Shown one piece after another: positions 1-11,495 of a DNA stretch of 64,000 bases (the stretch's first letter is position 1; each line of letters starts with the position of its first letter). The translations under genes and the position numbers were made by a program. The notes below the pieces were generated by a model. It searched no databases. It was not told where the DNA came from and saw nothing but the letters and a program-made list of their open reading frames with translations. Origin of the DNA: Calamus simplicifolius (taxonomy: Eukaryota; Streptophyta; Magnoliopsida; Arecales; Arecaceae). The stretch covers positions 458,156 to 522,155 of the forward strand of contig UESW01004761.1 in assembly GCA_900491605.1 (NCBI GenBank), written 5' to 3'.

Positions 1-483
1 GAAGCTTTCAAGGTAGCTTTGAATGCTCTTCAATGAAGGTAGATGAAGCTTGAAGACCACTTGAAGAACCAGCAATAAATGAGCTCCGGTGGTTAAAAAA
101 TAATCAAAGCAAAGCTTCAACAAACCTCAAGCAACTCTCTCTTTCAAATGATTTTTTTCTCAATCAATATTTTTCAATCTATCTTTTTCTTTTTGTTTCT
201 TCCTTCTCTTATTTTTCTCTTTTTCTTTTCTGATTCTCTCTTTCTTTAAAACACTGTTCAAGGTCACTATTTATAACCAAAACAACAAAAAATAGAGTCG
301 TTGTGAGAGGAAGGAGTCCAGCCAAGAAGATTTAAGGAACCAGCATTCCAAAAGTTGAAAAACGAATTCCAACGATGTGAGACAAAAATCAGCCGAGTGC
401 TTTCAAAAAATATCATCCCAATTTGTTAAAACCGGCATTCCAAAAAGTTCAAACAGAGAGCCAGCCGAAACACCAACAAAAAT

Positions 484-735
484 GACATTCCAAACTTTAA
501 AAGTTGGTATTCCAAAATTTGTAATAAGGGGCCAGACGAAACACCAACAAAAGCGGCATTCCAACTTTCAAAAGTTGGCATTCCAGAATTTTGTAGCAAG
601 AGGCTAGCCGAACCAAAGACAAAATCGGCATTCCAACTTTCAAAAGTTGGCATTCCAGAATTTTGTAGCAAGGGGCCAGCCGAACCAAAGACAAAATTGG
701 CATTCCAATTTTCAAAAGTTGGCATTCCAGAATAG
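484..735. repeat. 72-bp tandem repeat with near-palindromic core
   Basis: GGCATTCC recurs at 555, 627 and 699, giving a 72-bp period, with a more diverged unit before. Each unit holds a near-palindrome, CCAACTTTCAAAAGTTGG, flanked by GGCATTCC, followed by a spacer containing GCCAGCCGAA. The array lies upstream of the LTR's minus-strand TATA box. The ORFs read through it are products of the repeat, not genes. Confidence 0.85.
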
Positions 736-884
736 GGAGCCTACAAAATGGTAGAGGGTTTCTTAGAATTAGTATGCCAACATTATCAATTGGTATACCA
801 AGATGAGAAGCCACGGAAAACGTCAATCTCCAAATACAAGGGACTAGTCAAGGATTCATCCAAATTGAATAAGCCAGAAATTCG

Positions 885-1010
885 AAGGCAATCGAAGGCA
901 ACCGAATGCAATCGAAGGCAACCCAAATGCTACCGAAGGCAATCTGAATTTAAACCGAAGGCAACAAAAGGCAACCGAAGGCAACCCGAATTTAAATTAA
1001 AGGCAACGGA
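885..1010. repeat. Short CGAAGGCAA repeats
   Basis: CGAAGGCAA and close variants recur many times with irregular 10-20 bp spacing. They form a second motif cluster in the same LTR, further upstream of its TATA box. Confidence 0.7.
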
Positions 1011-1420
1011 ATCTGGTATTCCAAATCAAAGATTGGTAACCCGAGATTCAAGCAATATGTATCCAATTCGAAGGCAATGGAGAATAAATATAATCCGGTG
1101 ATAATAGAGTTGTAAATAGGAGCTTGTAGGATAATTGAATCCAATTCAAAACAATGCAAATATAATTAATCCTAAAGTTATTTTGTCAGATAAATAGTAT
1201 TATATCATGAATTGCAGTGTACCTAGGATAGATAAAGTGTACTGTTCCATAATAAATAATTCAAAATTGATTTGATAGATAGATCATTAGCACAATATTA
1301 AATTGATTTGCATAGAACTAAATTGATTAGCATAATATTTAATTATTTTGCGTAATACTTAATTATTTAGCATAATACTTAATTGTTTTGCATTTCATCA
1401 AAATCAATATGGGGTCAACA

Positions 1421-1833
1421 TTCTCAAACGTTTGCGAGCGTTCGATCACCTTCTCTAGCGAGCCAGGATCTTGAAAAGAGCTTCTCGCGTATGGGAGCCT
1501 GTAAAAAGTTTCGAGAATCAAAGATTCGATGGAGACCCTTCGATGCTCAAGTCAGTGCTATAGCAATAGCCATGAGCGAAAGCTCAAAAGAGAAAGAAAG
1601 GCTTAGAGAAGAGCTCTCTATGAGCAAGAATGAGCATTTAGGAGTGTTGTGTGTTGTTACCTGGTCGGGGGTCTCTCTTACCAATTTATTCATCTTTGAA
1701 CTTTGTGTGGCTTGCTTGGAAAGCTTGGAGCCTTGTCATCTTGTGAGTCACGTGGAGCCTTATGATAGATGATGACTTTTGGGGCTATCTGATCTGAGTG
1801 GTTGGGGCTTTTTCTACATGAAAGTTATGAATA
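1421..1833. other. Unassigned spacer between LTR and DNA transposon
   Basis: An open frame crosses this stretch (1383-1772, plus), but it begins at a TTG inside the LTR and I recognise no domain in it. There is no polypurine tract next to the LTR. I see nothing else supportable. Confidence 0.4.
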
Positions 1834-2827
1834 ACTACTAGAAATCAGCCTTTCACTAAGGGACATCACTAAGGGATATGTCTTCAAAAAATTACTAAGG
1901 GATTTTCAAGGGATTTTAAATTACATTCAAAATCTAATTTCAATAAGGAATCTCTAAGGGATTTGCTAGGGATATATTTTTCTTGATAAATTCCTTGAAA
2001 ATTCCTTGGCAATTTGCAAGGGATCAGTGAGTGATTATTTAAATAATTTTTAGTAAGAAATTTGTAAGAAAAGTTTGGTTGCTTAGAGATTTACTAAGGG
2101 ATAAATCCTTTGGTGCTGATAAGATATTTTTAAAAACAAAAAAATGATATCAGAGAGGAATTTTTTCTTAGTATTTTCTTAGTGATTTTAAAATCTTATA
2201 CCAAGCATATATCATTTACAGAATATCTCACTAGCATAAAAATAAAAGTCATAAGTAAATTAATATTATATACTAATTTTTAGTACCATTAATTAAATAA
2301 AAAAAAATTCTTCATTCCTTTCTCTCTTTAACTCGTTCAAATCTTATCAAAATCCTAGCTTACATCCTTTGTTGCCAATGATCAGATTGATGCAACAATA
2401 AGGGACTAGCCTTTGAACTCTTTGGTCACACCACTTTTATTAAATGGTTGAACAGTGGAATCTCCTAAATACCATCAAATTTGTAATTAGTGGTGCTCAT
2501 TCCATAATCAGTTGGTCGCGGGTTTAAATCATGGTACCATAAATTCCTTACAAATCATTCAGTTAGCCAATTTTTAGCAAGAAAAATTTCCTTGATGAAT
2601 CCCTTGGTAATCACCGAGGGATTTCTAAGTACATTTTGGTTAGTGAATCCCTTGAAAAATAAAGTTTTAGACCCCTCATTAATTACCAAGGAATTTTTGA
2701 GAGATACTTTCACCAACATCATATATTTCATGAGACAAATTTTTCTTAGAAATCCTTCAAGTAAAACTCGATTTTTGACTTTCGCCAAATGATTTTGTTC
2801 CTCGCTGAAAGATTAATTTCTCGTAGT
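1834..2827. mobile_element. Non-autonomous DNA transposon (CACTA-like?), ~1 kb
   Basis: The left end ACTACTAGAAATCAGCCTTT and the inverted right end ACTACGAGAAATTAATCTTT match over about 20 bases with few mismatches. The trinucleotide ATA flanks both ends (1831-1833 and 2828-2830), a possible 3-bp target duplication. Subterminal regions on both sides carry many AAGGGATTT copies, inverted on the right. CACTA elements have 3-bp duplications, subterminal repeats and ends of the form CACTACTAGAAA. Here the leading C is missing, so the superfamily is tentative. No transposase is visible. Confidence 0.6.
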
Positions 2828-2830
2828 ATA

Positions 2831-4779
2831 AATTCTTAAGAAACTCATAAAAATAAAGTTATGAGTACTTATAATGAGTTTCACCTTTGCAAGTATGAGA
2901 GTAAGGATTACTTCCTATTAATGGTTGTAAAGTTCTAAAAACTTGCTAAGCTAAAATAATTGCATAACTTATTGATGTCCAACCTTAAAAGAAATGATGA
3001 ATTTTTATAAAATGTAAAAGAAATTTATATCTTGTTTTTAAGATCAAGGTATTATCCTCTTAAATAAAATTATAGTTTTGTTTAACCATAAGTTTAAAGA
3101 CATCTATCTATGGCTGTATATTTATATATAGATAGCCATTTATCTTTCTTTTATTTATTTATTTATTTTTCTTTAAGAAAATAGAAGGAAATGTTGTAGT
3201 TTTTCACTAAAAGGAAAAATATATTTATAATAATCATCTTAATTCAAATTTTGGATCAACATAAACTCTTTTAGGACAAAATATTATTTTGATTAGTTAA
3301 TTAGTTTATTCCATAAATATATTTATTAAATAGGTATCTTATTTGAATAGGTGCCTTTTTTTAAAAGACGCATATGTAATAAAGAAGCATATATAAAAAA
3401 GATGCATTTATAAGAAAGTTGCATTCATGGAAAAGGAAGCATTCTTTTATTGTAGACATTTCGGTGCTTATTGAATACTTATGGACAAATACAAATATAT
3501 AGATATTTAATTTCCTTCAAACTTCTATTCTTATCTCATTCTCTTTCAAGTTTGAAGGTCTGAATTGGTTCATTCTCTATAATTATGTAGGCTTGGTAAG
3601 AGAAACTTAAAATCTTGGAATTATATCTTGGAGGTAGGTTTTTCAAGTTAAGAAAATATTATCTTTAAGATAATATTTTTATATATTTTCTTAGCAAATT
3701 TTTATTTTATTAGTAGCATTCTTTATCAATCCTACAATAATGCCTTAGTGGTAAAGGAGTTTAAAGCATAATGGCGTTCTCCACAACTTTTTGAAGAAAA
3801 AGATGTAGATAAGAGTATATCTTTTCTTTCCATAACCAAGTGTAAGCATTATTATGTATGTTATCATAAGACAGCTAAAATTATAAACCACCTTCACATG
3901 ATTTGTGTTTTTAGGGATCCAAAGCAACGTTTCTGAATCTAAAGAATGAATATGAGGGTTGCCTCAAGATTTCTTAAGAAAGAAAGCTTCTATCAAGCCT
4001 TTATTTCAATCATTATTAGATCAAAAAAATTACTAATTGAATGAATATCAGAGAGAAGGCTGAGGATTACAAAGCTTATCCAATTGTACAGTGGCATAAT
4101 TTTAACTATAGATTTTTTTATATACTCATCAATAACCATAAACCATAAGAATTTTTCATTAATGAGATGATTAGTCTATGTCATTGCTTTCAAGCTCCAC
4201 GAACTTCTAGTAAGCAACTCATAATTAGACAAATAACCCACAAAACTATATTTGGCCTACACCAATTAGCTCCACAATTTATCATTGTCAAGAGTAACTT
4301 TAGTTAAAAGCTTACTCAATAGAGATAATCACCATCTATAAAGTGCGGATGATCAAGAAAAATGAAAATTTTATATTGATGAACATCCTTCCAGGTTACT
4401 AAATGCTCTCCTCTATGATTTGAATTTAGAAGACACCAATTTTTTCAAGATGTCTTCAAGGGTTGGTGATGGTAGAGGTGGAAAAACATTCCTTCACATG
4501 CAAGTATAATAACTTTACAAATATGTTAGGAAAATGATAATGAAGAAGAACATTGATGATCTTTTGTGTTACAAGGAAAATATGATGGAACAATCCATCT
4601 TTTAGCACTCACTTATCTTAAATGGAGTCTATTTTATAACAAGCAATATAAAAATATTGATTTTTTTTCTAAATCTTGACCCATTGCCTTTAGATAGTTC
4701 ATCCCACCATTGTTGCAGAATTTGTGATAGGATATTCCACTATCATTTAGCTTGACTAGAAAAGTTTTGCAAAGTTAGG
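2831..4779. other. AT-rich intergenic sequence
   Basis: There is no open frame with a recognisable domain. The base composition is strongly AT-rich, with simple A/T runs. I see no structured repeat or RNA gene that I can support. Confidence 0.5.
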
Positions 4780-5820
4780 TTAGATTATGAAGAAGATTTG
4801 TTAGGAGTTAAAAGTTCTTTTATTTTATTCAATCTTATCAATAGCTCAAACAACACCCACATCATCCAAACTATCATTGAATATGAAAAAATAACCTATG
4901 TCATATCCTTCCCCATTGCCAACTTTAGGTTACCAATTGATTTAGAAAACATACTTAACATACCTACCTCTCTAATGATGAAGTTCTTTGGCACCATCCC
5001 CACCTCCTAGTAAGCACAACATTAACATAATTCTTGTTAACACCTCAAGCAATGCCAAACTCGCTCAACCTATTATTGATTTTGCAAATTAGTAGGATCT
5101 TTATCTTATCTCCTTCTTTGTCATTAACTCCTGCTCCTCAATGATATGCTCAACATCCTTGCCTCTTTTGTCACCAAGTTCTTAGACATATTTGTTGCTT
5201 ACCACTGAGCATGGTATCAAAGTCACCCTCATCAACTCCCAAGAAATGCTTGCCTTATCTACCATCAATCATACGATCATAACCCTCACATTATCCCATT
5301 TCTTATTATTGACTTTGACCTCTCAGATGGTTTCGAATACATGTTCAATGTCCTCATCTCTCTCTTTCCCAACTATTTTGGTGTTGGCATTTTTTCCAAC
5401 ATTAAATCACTATCCTCACCTCCTTAGGCAACACCCACCTCGCTAAACTCACTATCAGTGACACAAACATGGCCTCATCTAATTCAAGTACTCATTGCCA
5501 ATTTCAACATTTCCAATGGCTTGAAACACTTGCTTAATGTCCCTACCTTTCTTATCACCAATGTTTTCGTATCATGCTCTCTCTTCACCAAGTGTAATGT
5601 CAAGATCACTTTCATCACACCTTAAGTAAATCCTTCCTATTCCAACCCACCATTGATCATGCAAAACAACCACCACCTCATCCCCTTCATTGATGCTAGC
5701 TGAGGCCTCCTCGATGGCTTGTCGCATATGCTTGATATCCCCATTTCTCTCATTAACAAATTTTTCAACACCATGTTCACCTACTAGCAAGCATGGTGAC
5801 AAAGTCATTTGCAAGGAAGT
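4780..5820 (-). repeat. Diverged ~190-bp tandem array, formerly coding?
   Basis: A motif ending in AAGTTCTT or a variant and followed by CACC...TAGCAAGCATGGT recurs near 4981, 5174, 5365, 5550 and 5756, spaced 185-206 bp. On the minus strand the last unit still reads as an 80-residue open frame (5572-5814) with the segments GEHGVEKF, NEGDEVVVVLHDQWW and DESDLDITLGEE. Stops interrupt the older units. It could be the remnant of a gene encoding ~63-residue repeats, or simply repetitive DNA with a chance frame. I recognise no family. Confidence 0.45.
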
Positions 5821-7340
5821 GCATGAGTTAGGGTTTGTATTTGTAGAGTAGATAATGGATTGGATGAGGTAAGTATTGCCCTAGATTGTGATGAGAGATG
5901 TTATGCTCAATAATGAGTGAAGACGATGCCAAAAAAGGCAATGAAAGGGGCAAGGATGTCAAACACACGCTCTAAGATATTAGGGAGGCCAAGGTCAACT
6001 ATAAGGAATGGGATAAGGTGAAAATCATGATTGTGTGTATGATAGTAGGTTGGATGTACATTATATATGGGCATTGCCTAGGGTGTTAACAAGGGTAACT
6101 TTGATGTCGTATTTTGCATCATTTCAAATGGTTTCCAACATAAGTATTATATGGTAGTGGGCCAAGAATGGAAAGAAGACTTGGTGGAAGGGTTGAACTT
6201 ATCATTGTTACCTTCCTAAAGATATCAAGTGAAGGACTATTACAGATAAGGTTTTTTTCATCCTTTGGAATAGTGCTAGTTGGAGAAGGACCCAAAGTTA
6301 CAAAAACTTTGAATCTTAGAGTCAGTACTAAAGACTTAGTCAGCAAGGATTAATGGCTATAATCTGGTCAACAGGATGACCAGCTATAAATCCCCTAAAA
6401 AAATAATGATATTACTCTTACATTTTTTATTTTTTGCAAGCCAATTTTTTTCTCAGTAAAAATTATTCTCTCTCTCTCTCTCATGTGCTAAATACCCTAT
6501 TGACCTATTTTCATCCACTATCCTATATGATTTTTCTATCAACTATATATCCAAATGGGCTCTAAATATAAGCTTTTCTTTCATCAACAATATTTGAATC
6601 TTTCACAAATAAAATATACTATAACCTTTTGGTTCTCTTCCAATGTTGATAAAATATCTTCACATAATTATATATATATTGTTAGGTACAAATGTTGAAC
6701 TGATTATTACTTGCCTATTTATCTCATAAGTTATCAAAATTAAATTAGTAGAAAAAACAAAAAGATCAAATAAAATATAAGTATATCCTTATGGATCTCT
6801 TCCTATATCTCAAAAGATATCTTCACATAATTTATTTTAGAAACTCAAAAAGTTAAACTAACTATTATCGACCCAATTCATCTTGCAACTTATCAAAAAT
6901 TAAATAATTAAAAATAATGAAAATCTATTTTACTTTATTTATTTTTTAAAAAAGCTTATTTTCTTGCAAGAATTAGGATTGTATTTGGTAAAACTAGGTA
7001 TCTTGAATCTTGTAATAACATAATTGTTAAGTAATTTTAAAGAAAATTAGTACTTTCAAAGATCAATATAAAAAATGAATAACTATTTTTTCCACACATG
7101 ATATGGTAAGTCATAGATATTGGTAGCGCACATAGAGAGAGCAATTGATATGAAAATGAAAACTATAATATGTAGCATATCTTTGCAACAAATGCTACTC
7201 AAATAGACAAACAATGACAGTGAGAGAGAGGGAGGCCTTGATAAATTGTAACACTAAAATCAACAAGAAGAGACGAAAGGATTTATTAGAATGTAAAAAA
7301 AGGGACACGATGCAACTAATAAAACAAACAATAGAGATGC
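5573..7340. repeat. Tandem duplication, copy A (~1.77 kb)
   Basis: This segment aligns by eye along most of its length with 7341-9137. Shared landmarks include CATGCTCT (5573 and 7341), the GTGGTAGTGGGCCAAG block (near 6150 and 7890), TATAATCTGGTCAA (near 6360 and 8140) and AAAAAAGCTTATTT (near 6948 and 8714). The copies differ by many substitutions and small indels, so the duplication is old. Copy A has no intact gene. Confidence 0.75.
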
Positions 7341-9137
7341 CATGCTCTTTCTTTGCCAAGTATGATGTTAAAATCATATTTATCTTTGCCCCAGCCGGGT
7401 AACTCCTATATATTCCAACCATCATCAACTGTGCAAATCCAACCATCGCTTCATCCCTTTCCCTGATGCTAACTTACGCCTTCGTGATGACTTGAGGCAC
7501 ATACTCGATGTCCTTATGTCTCTCATCAGAAACTTTTTTAAAACCATCTTCACTTAGCATGGCATCAAAGTTATCCTTGGGGACAAGGTGAAGCAAGGCT
7601 TGTATTTACATGATCAATGATGGGTTGGATGAGATAAGCATTTCTTGAGATAACAATGATGAGAATGACCTTCATGTTGCGCTAGCTAGCGAGTGAAGAT
7701 ATGGTGCCAAGGAAGGCTATAAGAGAGATAGGGATGTCATACACATGTGCTTCAAGCCATTAGGGAGGCCGCAATGTGTATGATAGTGGGTTGGATAATG
7801 TGGGCATTACCTAGGGTGGCGGCGGCGAGGGTTACCTTGATGTTGTGTTTCATAGCAATGTAGATATGGTCTTCAATATAGGAATTATGTGGTAGTGGGC
7901 CAAGGTGGAAAGAAGACCGAGTGAAGGGGCTAAGCTTGGGAACTCATCTGTCATTGCCTTATTGAACCAGTGAAGGGGTATTGTGGGATAAAGGTAGTTT
8001 TAGTCCTTTGGATTAATAATGTTAGCTGGAAAGGGACTGAAAGCTGTCAAAGCGTTGAGAATTGCAAAACCTTTGAGAGTTGCAAAAACTTTGAATCTTA
8101 GAATGAGAAGTAAAGTCTCAATCAATCAGGATTAACAACTATAATCTGGTCAATATTGGAATAATTAGCTATTGATTTTCTTGAACATTAATGATATTCA
8201 ATTCCTTTAGGAAGCAATCTCTAATCTCTTGATTTTTTTAAAATTTCTATGAGCTGAATTTTTCATCGTTGAAAATTTCTCTCGCGCTATATAATATTAA
8301 TATATACCCGGCCTACCTATTTCCATCCACCACCATATATGATTTATTCAGCTGGCAATTCTTCAACCGTGAGTCCAAATAGGCTCTAAAATTGAGCTTT
8401 TTCTTTATTAATAATATTTTAATTTTGATGCAAATAAAATATATAAATACAAACATATGAATCTTTAATTTCTACAATGCATGCAATAGATGTCTTCAAA
8501 TAATTCTATTTTTGCAGGTCTAAACATTAAACTATTATTACATACCCTCTTTACCTTGCTACTTATCAGAATTTCTTTATCTTGCTACTTATCAGAATTA
8601 AATAAGTTTTTTTTTAAAAAAAAACCCAAAAGACGTACCCTATTTATCTTGCAACTTATAAAAATTAAATAAGTAAAAAAACCTAAAATCTTGTTTACCT
8701 TATTTCTTTATAAAAAAGCTTATTTCCAGGAAAGATTTAGATTGCTTTTGGTAAAATTAACCAGGTGTCTTCGATCTTGTGACGCTTAAATTAATTAGGA
8801 GGCAAGTAATATTTTAAAAAAAAAGTATAGCATCTTCAAATATATCAGTATCTAAAATGGATAACTTTTTTTTTTTTTCTAATGCATATGCTACAGTACT
8901 ATGCCACGGATGTTGGTGGTAGCGAGATTGACATGAATTTGGAAACCTTGCGTAATACATGTCAGGACTTTGAAAAGGACATATGCCACTCAAACAGACA
9001 AATTAAGAGCCAGATAAGTTTTGATAAACTGTAACACTTGCGATAACCAAGAAGTACAGATAGATAGATAGATTCATAAGAAATAAAATAAAAAAAAAGG
9101 AGACAACAATAAAATCGATAAAACAGACAACAGAGGC
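7341..9137. repeat. Tandem duplication, copy B (~1.8 kb), MADS 3' flank
   Basis: Copy B starts exactly where copy A ends and stops about 8 bases short of the MADS stop codon (9146 on the minus strand). It therefore is the 3' flank of that gene, and copy A is a duplicate of that flank without the gene. It probably contains the MADS 3' UTR and polyadenylation region. Confidence 0.75.
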
Positions 9138-9145
9138 CAGTAACC

Positions 9146-9402
9146 CTAGAGTGAGTTGAAAGGGTAGGAATCGGGCCAGGGGTTGGTGTGGTCCAAAGGA
9201 AGCGGAGGAGCTTGATTATAGGGATCCATGGGCGCAGGAGAGTGGTAGAACTCCTCCGGCCACGGGCTCATCATCTCCATGAACAAGCTCTGTCTCTGGA
9301 GGTTCTCCATGGCCTGCTCCACAGGTGTCTTCTCCTTGGGCATGAGCGGACCGATTGCAGGAGAGAAGCTCGGCAGAGGCGGCAGCGATATCGATGATGG
9401 CC

Positions 9403-9433
<31 letters not shown>

Positions 9434-9922
9434 TTGGTTGACAGCCATCTTACTCGTTATCTCATCCATTTTCTCATAGATCTCTTTTATTTTTCTTTCA
9501 AGCATCCAGGAGACGCACGTGGCTTCCTCGATGCCGAGGTTGTCGAAGCTGTATCCCCTGAGACCCTCGCGGATTAGCAGCTTCATCTCTATCTCCCTGT
9601 TCTCCCGCTCCTGCCTGCGAAGCTGCTCCAGGAGCTTCACGGCCCGCTGGCGGAGGAACCCTTCCTGGTTGACCATCTTTCTCGTCTGCTCCATCTCCGG
9701 CATGGTCTTGAATCGGCCGATGATCCGCGCCGCCTCGGGGGCCGAGGGCCAGACCTCCGGCACGCGCTCGTTCGGCCCGTACACGATGACGCACGCTTCG
9801 ACTCCGCACAGGATGCTGAGCTCCTGCACCTTCTTCAGCAGTCCCTTCCTTCTCTTCTTGAGGGTGGCGCGGCGGGTGGCGTCGTTGGCGATCCATGCGA
9901 GCTTCACCTTGTTCCTGGCCAT
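9146..9922 (-). CDS. Type I (M-gamma) MADS-box factor, AGL80-like
   Basis: Single-exon gene for 258 residues. Residues 1-60 form a MADS DNA-binding domain: the start MARNKVKLAWIANDATRR, the basic run KKRRKGLLKK, then LCGVEACVIVYGP. The following segment with MPEMEQ and NQEGFLRQR is typical of the M-gamma subgroup, whose members (AGL80/PHERES-like) act in the nucleus in central-cell and endosperm development and usually pair with M-alpha partners. A coiled region (residues ~85-165) is followed by a 9-residue alanine run and a Pro-rich tail. There are no introns and no K-domain, as expected for type I. The start is the first ATG, directly at the MADS domain. The frame looks intact. Endosperm function is inferred from the family. 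Confidence 0.9.
9404..9433 (-). repeat. CAG/CTG trinucleotide run coding poly-Ala
   Basis: A near-perfect triplet run (CAG on plus, GCTG on minus) encodes the nine-alanine tract after NQV in the MADS protein. Length polymorphism is likely. Confidence 0.9.
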
Positions 9923-10093
9923 GGCTAGCTAGTTAGTACAAAGAGGGATCGAGAGGGCTAGCTAGCTATAGCTAACGGGCACAAAGAGATTAGGAATTAG
10001 AAGGGGATGATAGGAGGAGGAATTATGGGAGGAATATGTTGTGATAATTTCTTTCCATCGCGCGGCCTGATCTCAGACCGGCGGGCTGGGGGC

Positions 10094-10102
10094 GTATTTA
10101 TA
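10094..10102 (-). promoter_or_regulatory. Probable TATA box of the MADS gene
   Basis: TATAAATAC on the minus strand lies about 172 bases upstream of the MADS ATG, at the edge of a GC-rich stretch. Position and sequence fit a core promoter; this is inference. Confidence 0.6.
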
Positions 10103-10109
10103 CGTGAAA

Positions 10110-11450
10110 AAAGGGGGAAGGGGAGGGCGAGGGGGAATTTCGCCAAAAAAAAAAAAATTATTATTAATTCAGACCGTCAAGTACTTCACCAAGGGACGTG
10201 AGGCCGTCACGGATAGAATCTCCAGATACGGGACCAGATGGACTGCACCATAATTTGATTTCAAAGCTATTTACCGCGGGCGAGGCGATGATTGCAACCA
10301 TTAAAAACAAATTTAATGCCATTCCCGGGCAATGTTTAATAATTAAATGACGATTCCGCCTTGCTCGCTCCATCGATCTGTCCAGGTTCCTCGCGGGCCT
10401 TATCCATCAGGTGGCGGGCGGGAATATCCCGCCGACGTGCCAGACAGTGATTGGCTGCTTGCTGTATTTGCTGTTCGATATCGTCTGCATGCCCTCCACG
10501 TTTCTCTCGAGGGAGAACAGCTGGAGCTGGGGACCTCTCGACATAAATCCGGACAGCTGTGGGAGCTGAGAGCCTGTCATCCAGCCTAGATCCTCACAAG
10601 CAGCCAGCCAGCGGCGAGATATATATCTTTGTTGCAAAAAGTAAAACCAGTCAAACCGAGTTGGATGTGCGAGGGCGAATGGAAGCAAAAAAAGAAAGAA
10701 AGAAGGACATGCGCGCGTGGGAATAAATGGTTGCGCTCTGTCTGTATTAAATCCTCTTATCTAGTACTGTTCATTGTTTAAATATTCCTCTTATATCGTC
10801 CCGTCCGTTGTTTAAATATTCCTCTTATCTAGTCCCGTTCATTGTATCTATCAAACCGCCCTCCGTTTTGTTAATTTGCTGCATAAAATAAATACAGCCC
10901 CCAGTGTTTACGCATGGGATGCAGCCTACAGTGTGTGTGTATATACATACATATGTGCGTGCGTGAGCCTAGTCGTCTCATAATATATACTTTGATAACT
11001 TGCCCATTTTAATTTGACACCACACGTGTGTGTCCGTGTGTTGTGGTTTCCCCATGCCTTGCTCTATCTCTTGTTGCAGGGAGTCGGGGATTGAGACTGC
11101 CATCATCCATATAATTTATGTTTCCTGAGTGAGAATAAATAGATCGATGTTCTCGATCATTGTCACGCTGGTCCAAAGGTTAGCTAGTGGTTAAAAACGT
11201 CCAACCTCGCAGTTGATTTTTGCATCAAGAAATCAAATGGTTGCATGATGGTTGTAATTTATATAAATTTAGTTAGATCCTTCAAGATCAATCGACTCCG
11301 AACTGCCAATTGACCACTATTTACATGTTTATCAATCAAACGGACTGCAGTTTTAATTGTACATGTTAAGCCATAAGTATGAGCAATACATTATAAACAA
11401 AAAAAAGGGGTGGGGGGTACCACACTACTCTAGAATAACAATACATTCTG
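10110..11450. other. Upstream region of the MADS gene
   Basis: No coding region is recognised. A GC-richer patch at 10360-10680 carries short frames on both strands with no known domain. CACGTG (G-box/ABRE core) lies at about 11026 within a GT-rich stretch. A small tandem repeat at 10753-10850 is listed separately. Confidence 0.4.
10753..10850. repeat. 34-bp tandem repeat, 3 copies
   Basis: CCTCTTAT starts at 10753, 10787 and 10821. The units share the pattern CCTCTTAT...TCGT/AGTCCCGT...TTGTTTAAATATT, the last one partly degenerate. Confidence 0.8.
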
Positions 11451-11451
11451 A

Positions 11452-11453
<2 letters not shown>

Positions 11454-11492
<39 letters not shown>
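11454..11492. repeat. (GA)n microsatellite
   Basis: A pure GA dinucleotide run of nearly 40 bases. Confidence 0.95.

Positions 11493-11495
<3 letters not shown>

Larger units (their letters stand above)
1..1420 (-). mobile_element. Sirevirus-type Copia LTR, left-truncated by window edge
   Basis: Read on the minus strand, the sequence starts with TGTTGACCCC at 1420 and runs into a segment matching the 5' end of the other Sirevirus-like LTR here (the one ending at 63052): both have ATTTTGATGA close to the terminus. A minus-strand TATAAATA lies at 268-275. Upstream of it (higher coordinates) are repeat arrays at 484-735 and 885-1010; below it is a CT-rich leader-like stretch. This order (LTR start, repeats, TATA, CT-rich) matches the LTRs at 31223-32958 and 61186-63052. 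The bases beyond 1420 lack the polypurine tract seen next to those LTRs, so this may be a solo LTR or an internally deleted element. The 3' half would lie outside the window. Confidence 0.6.

Noticed and set aside
484..735. Possible CRISPR-like direct repeats
   Set aside because: The 72-bp repeats have no unique spacers and lie in a plant retroelement LTR.
1383..1772. 129-codon frame at the left end
   Set aside because: It starts at TTG within an LTR and no domain is recognised.
2505..2540. Sequence resembling a tRNA B-box (GGTCGCGGGTTTAAATC)
   Set aside because: No matching A-box at the right distance and no cloverleaf can be drawn; it lies inside the DNA transposon.
9498..9932. Two further open frames across the MADS gene (minus and plus)
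   Set aside because: They are out-of-frame shadows of the GC-rich MADS coding sequence and show no domains.
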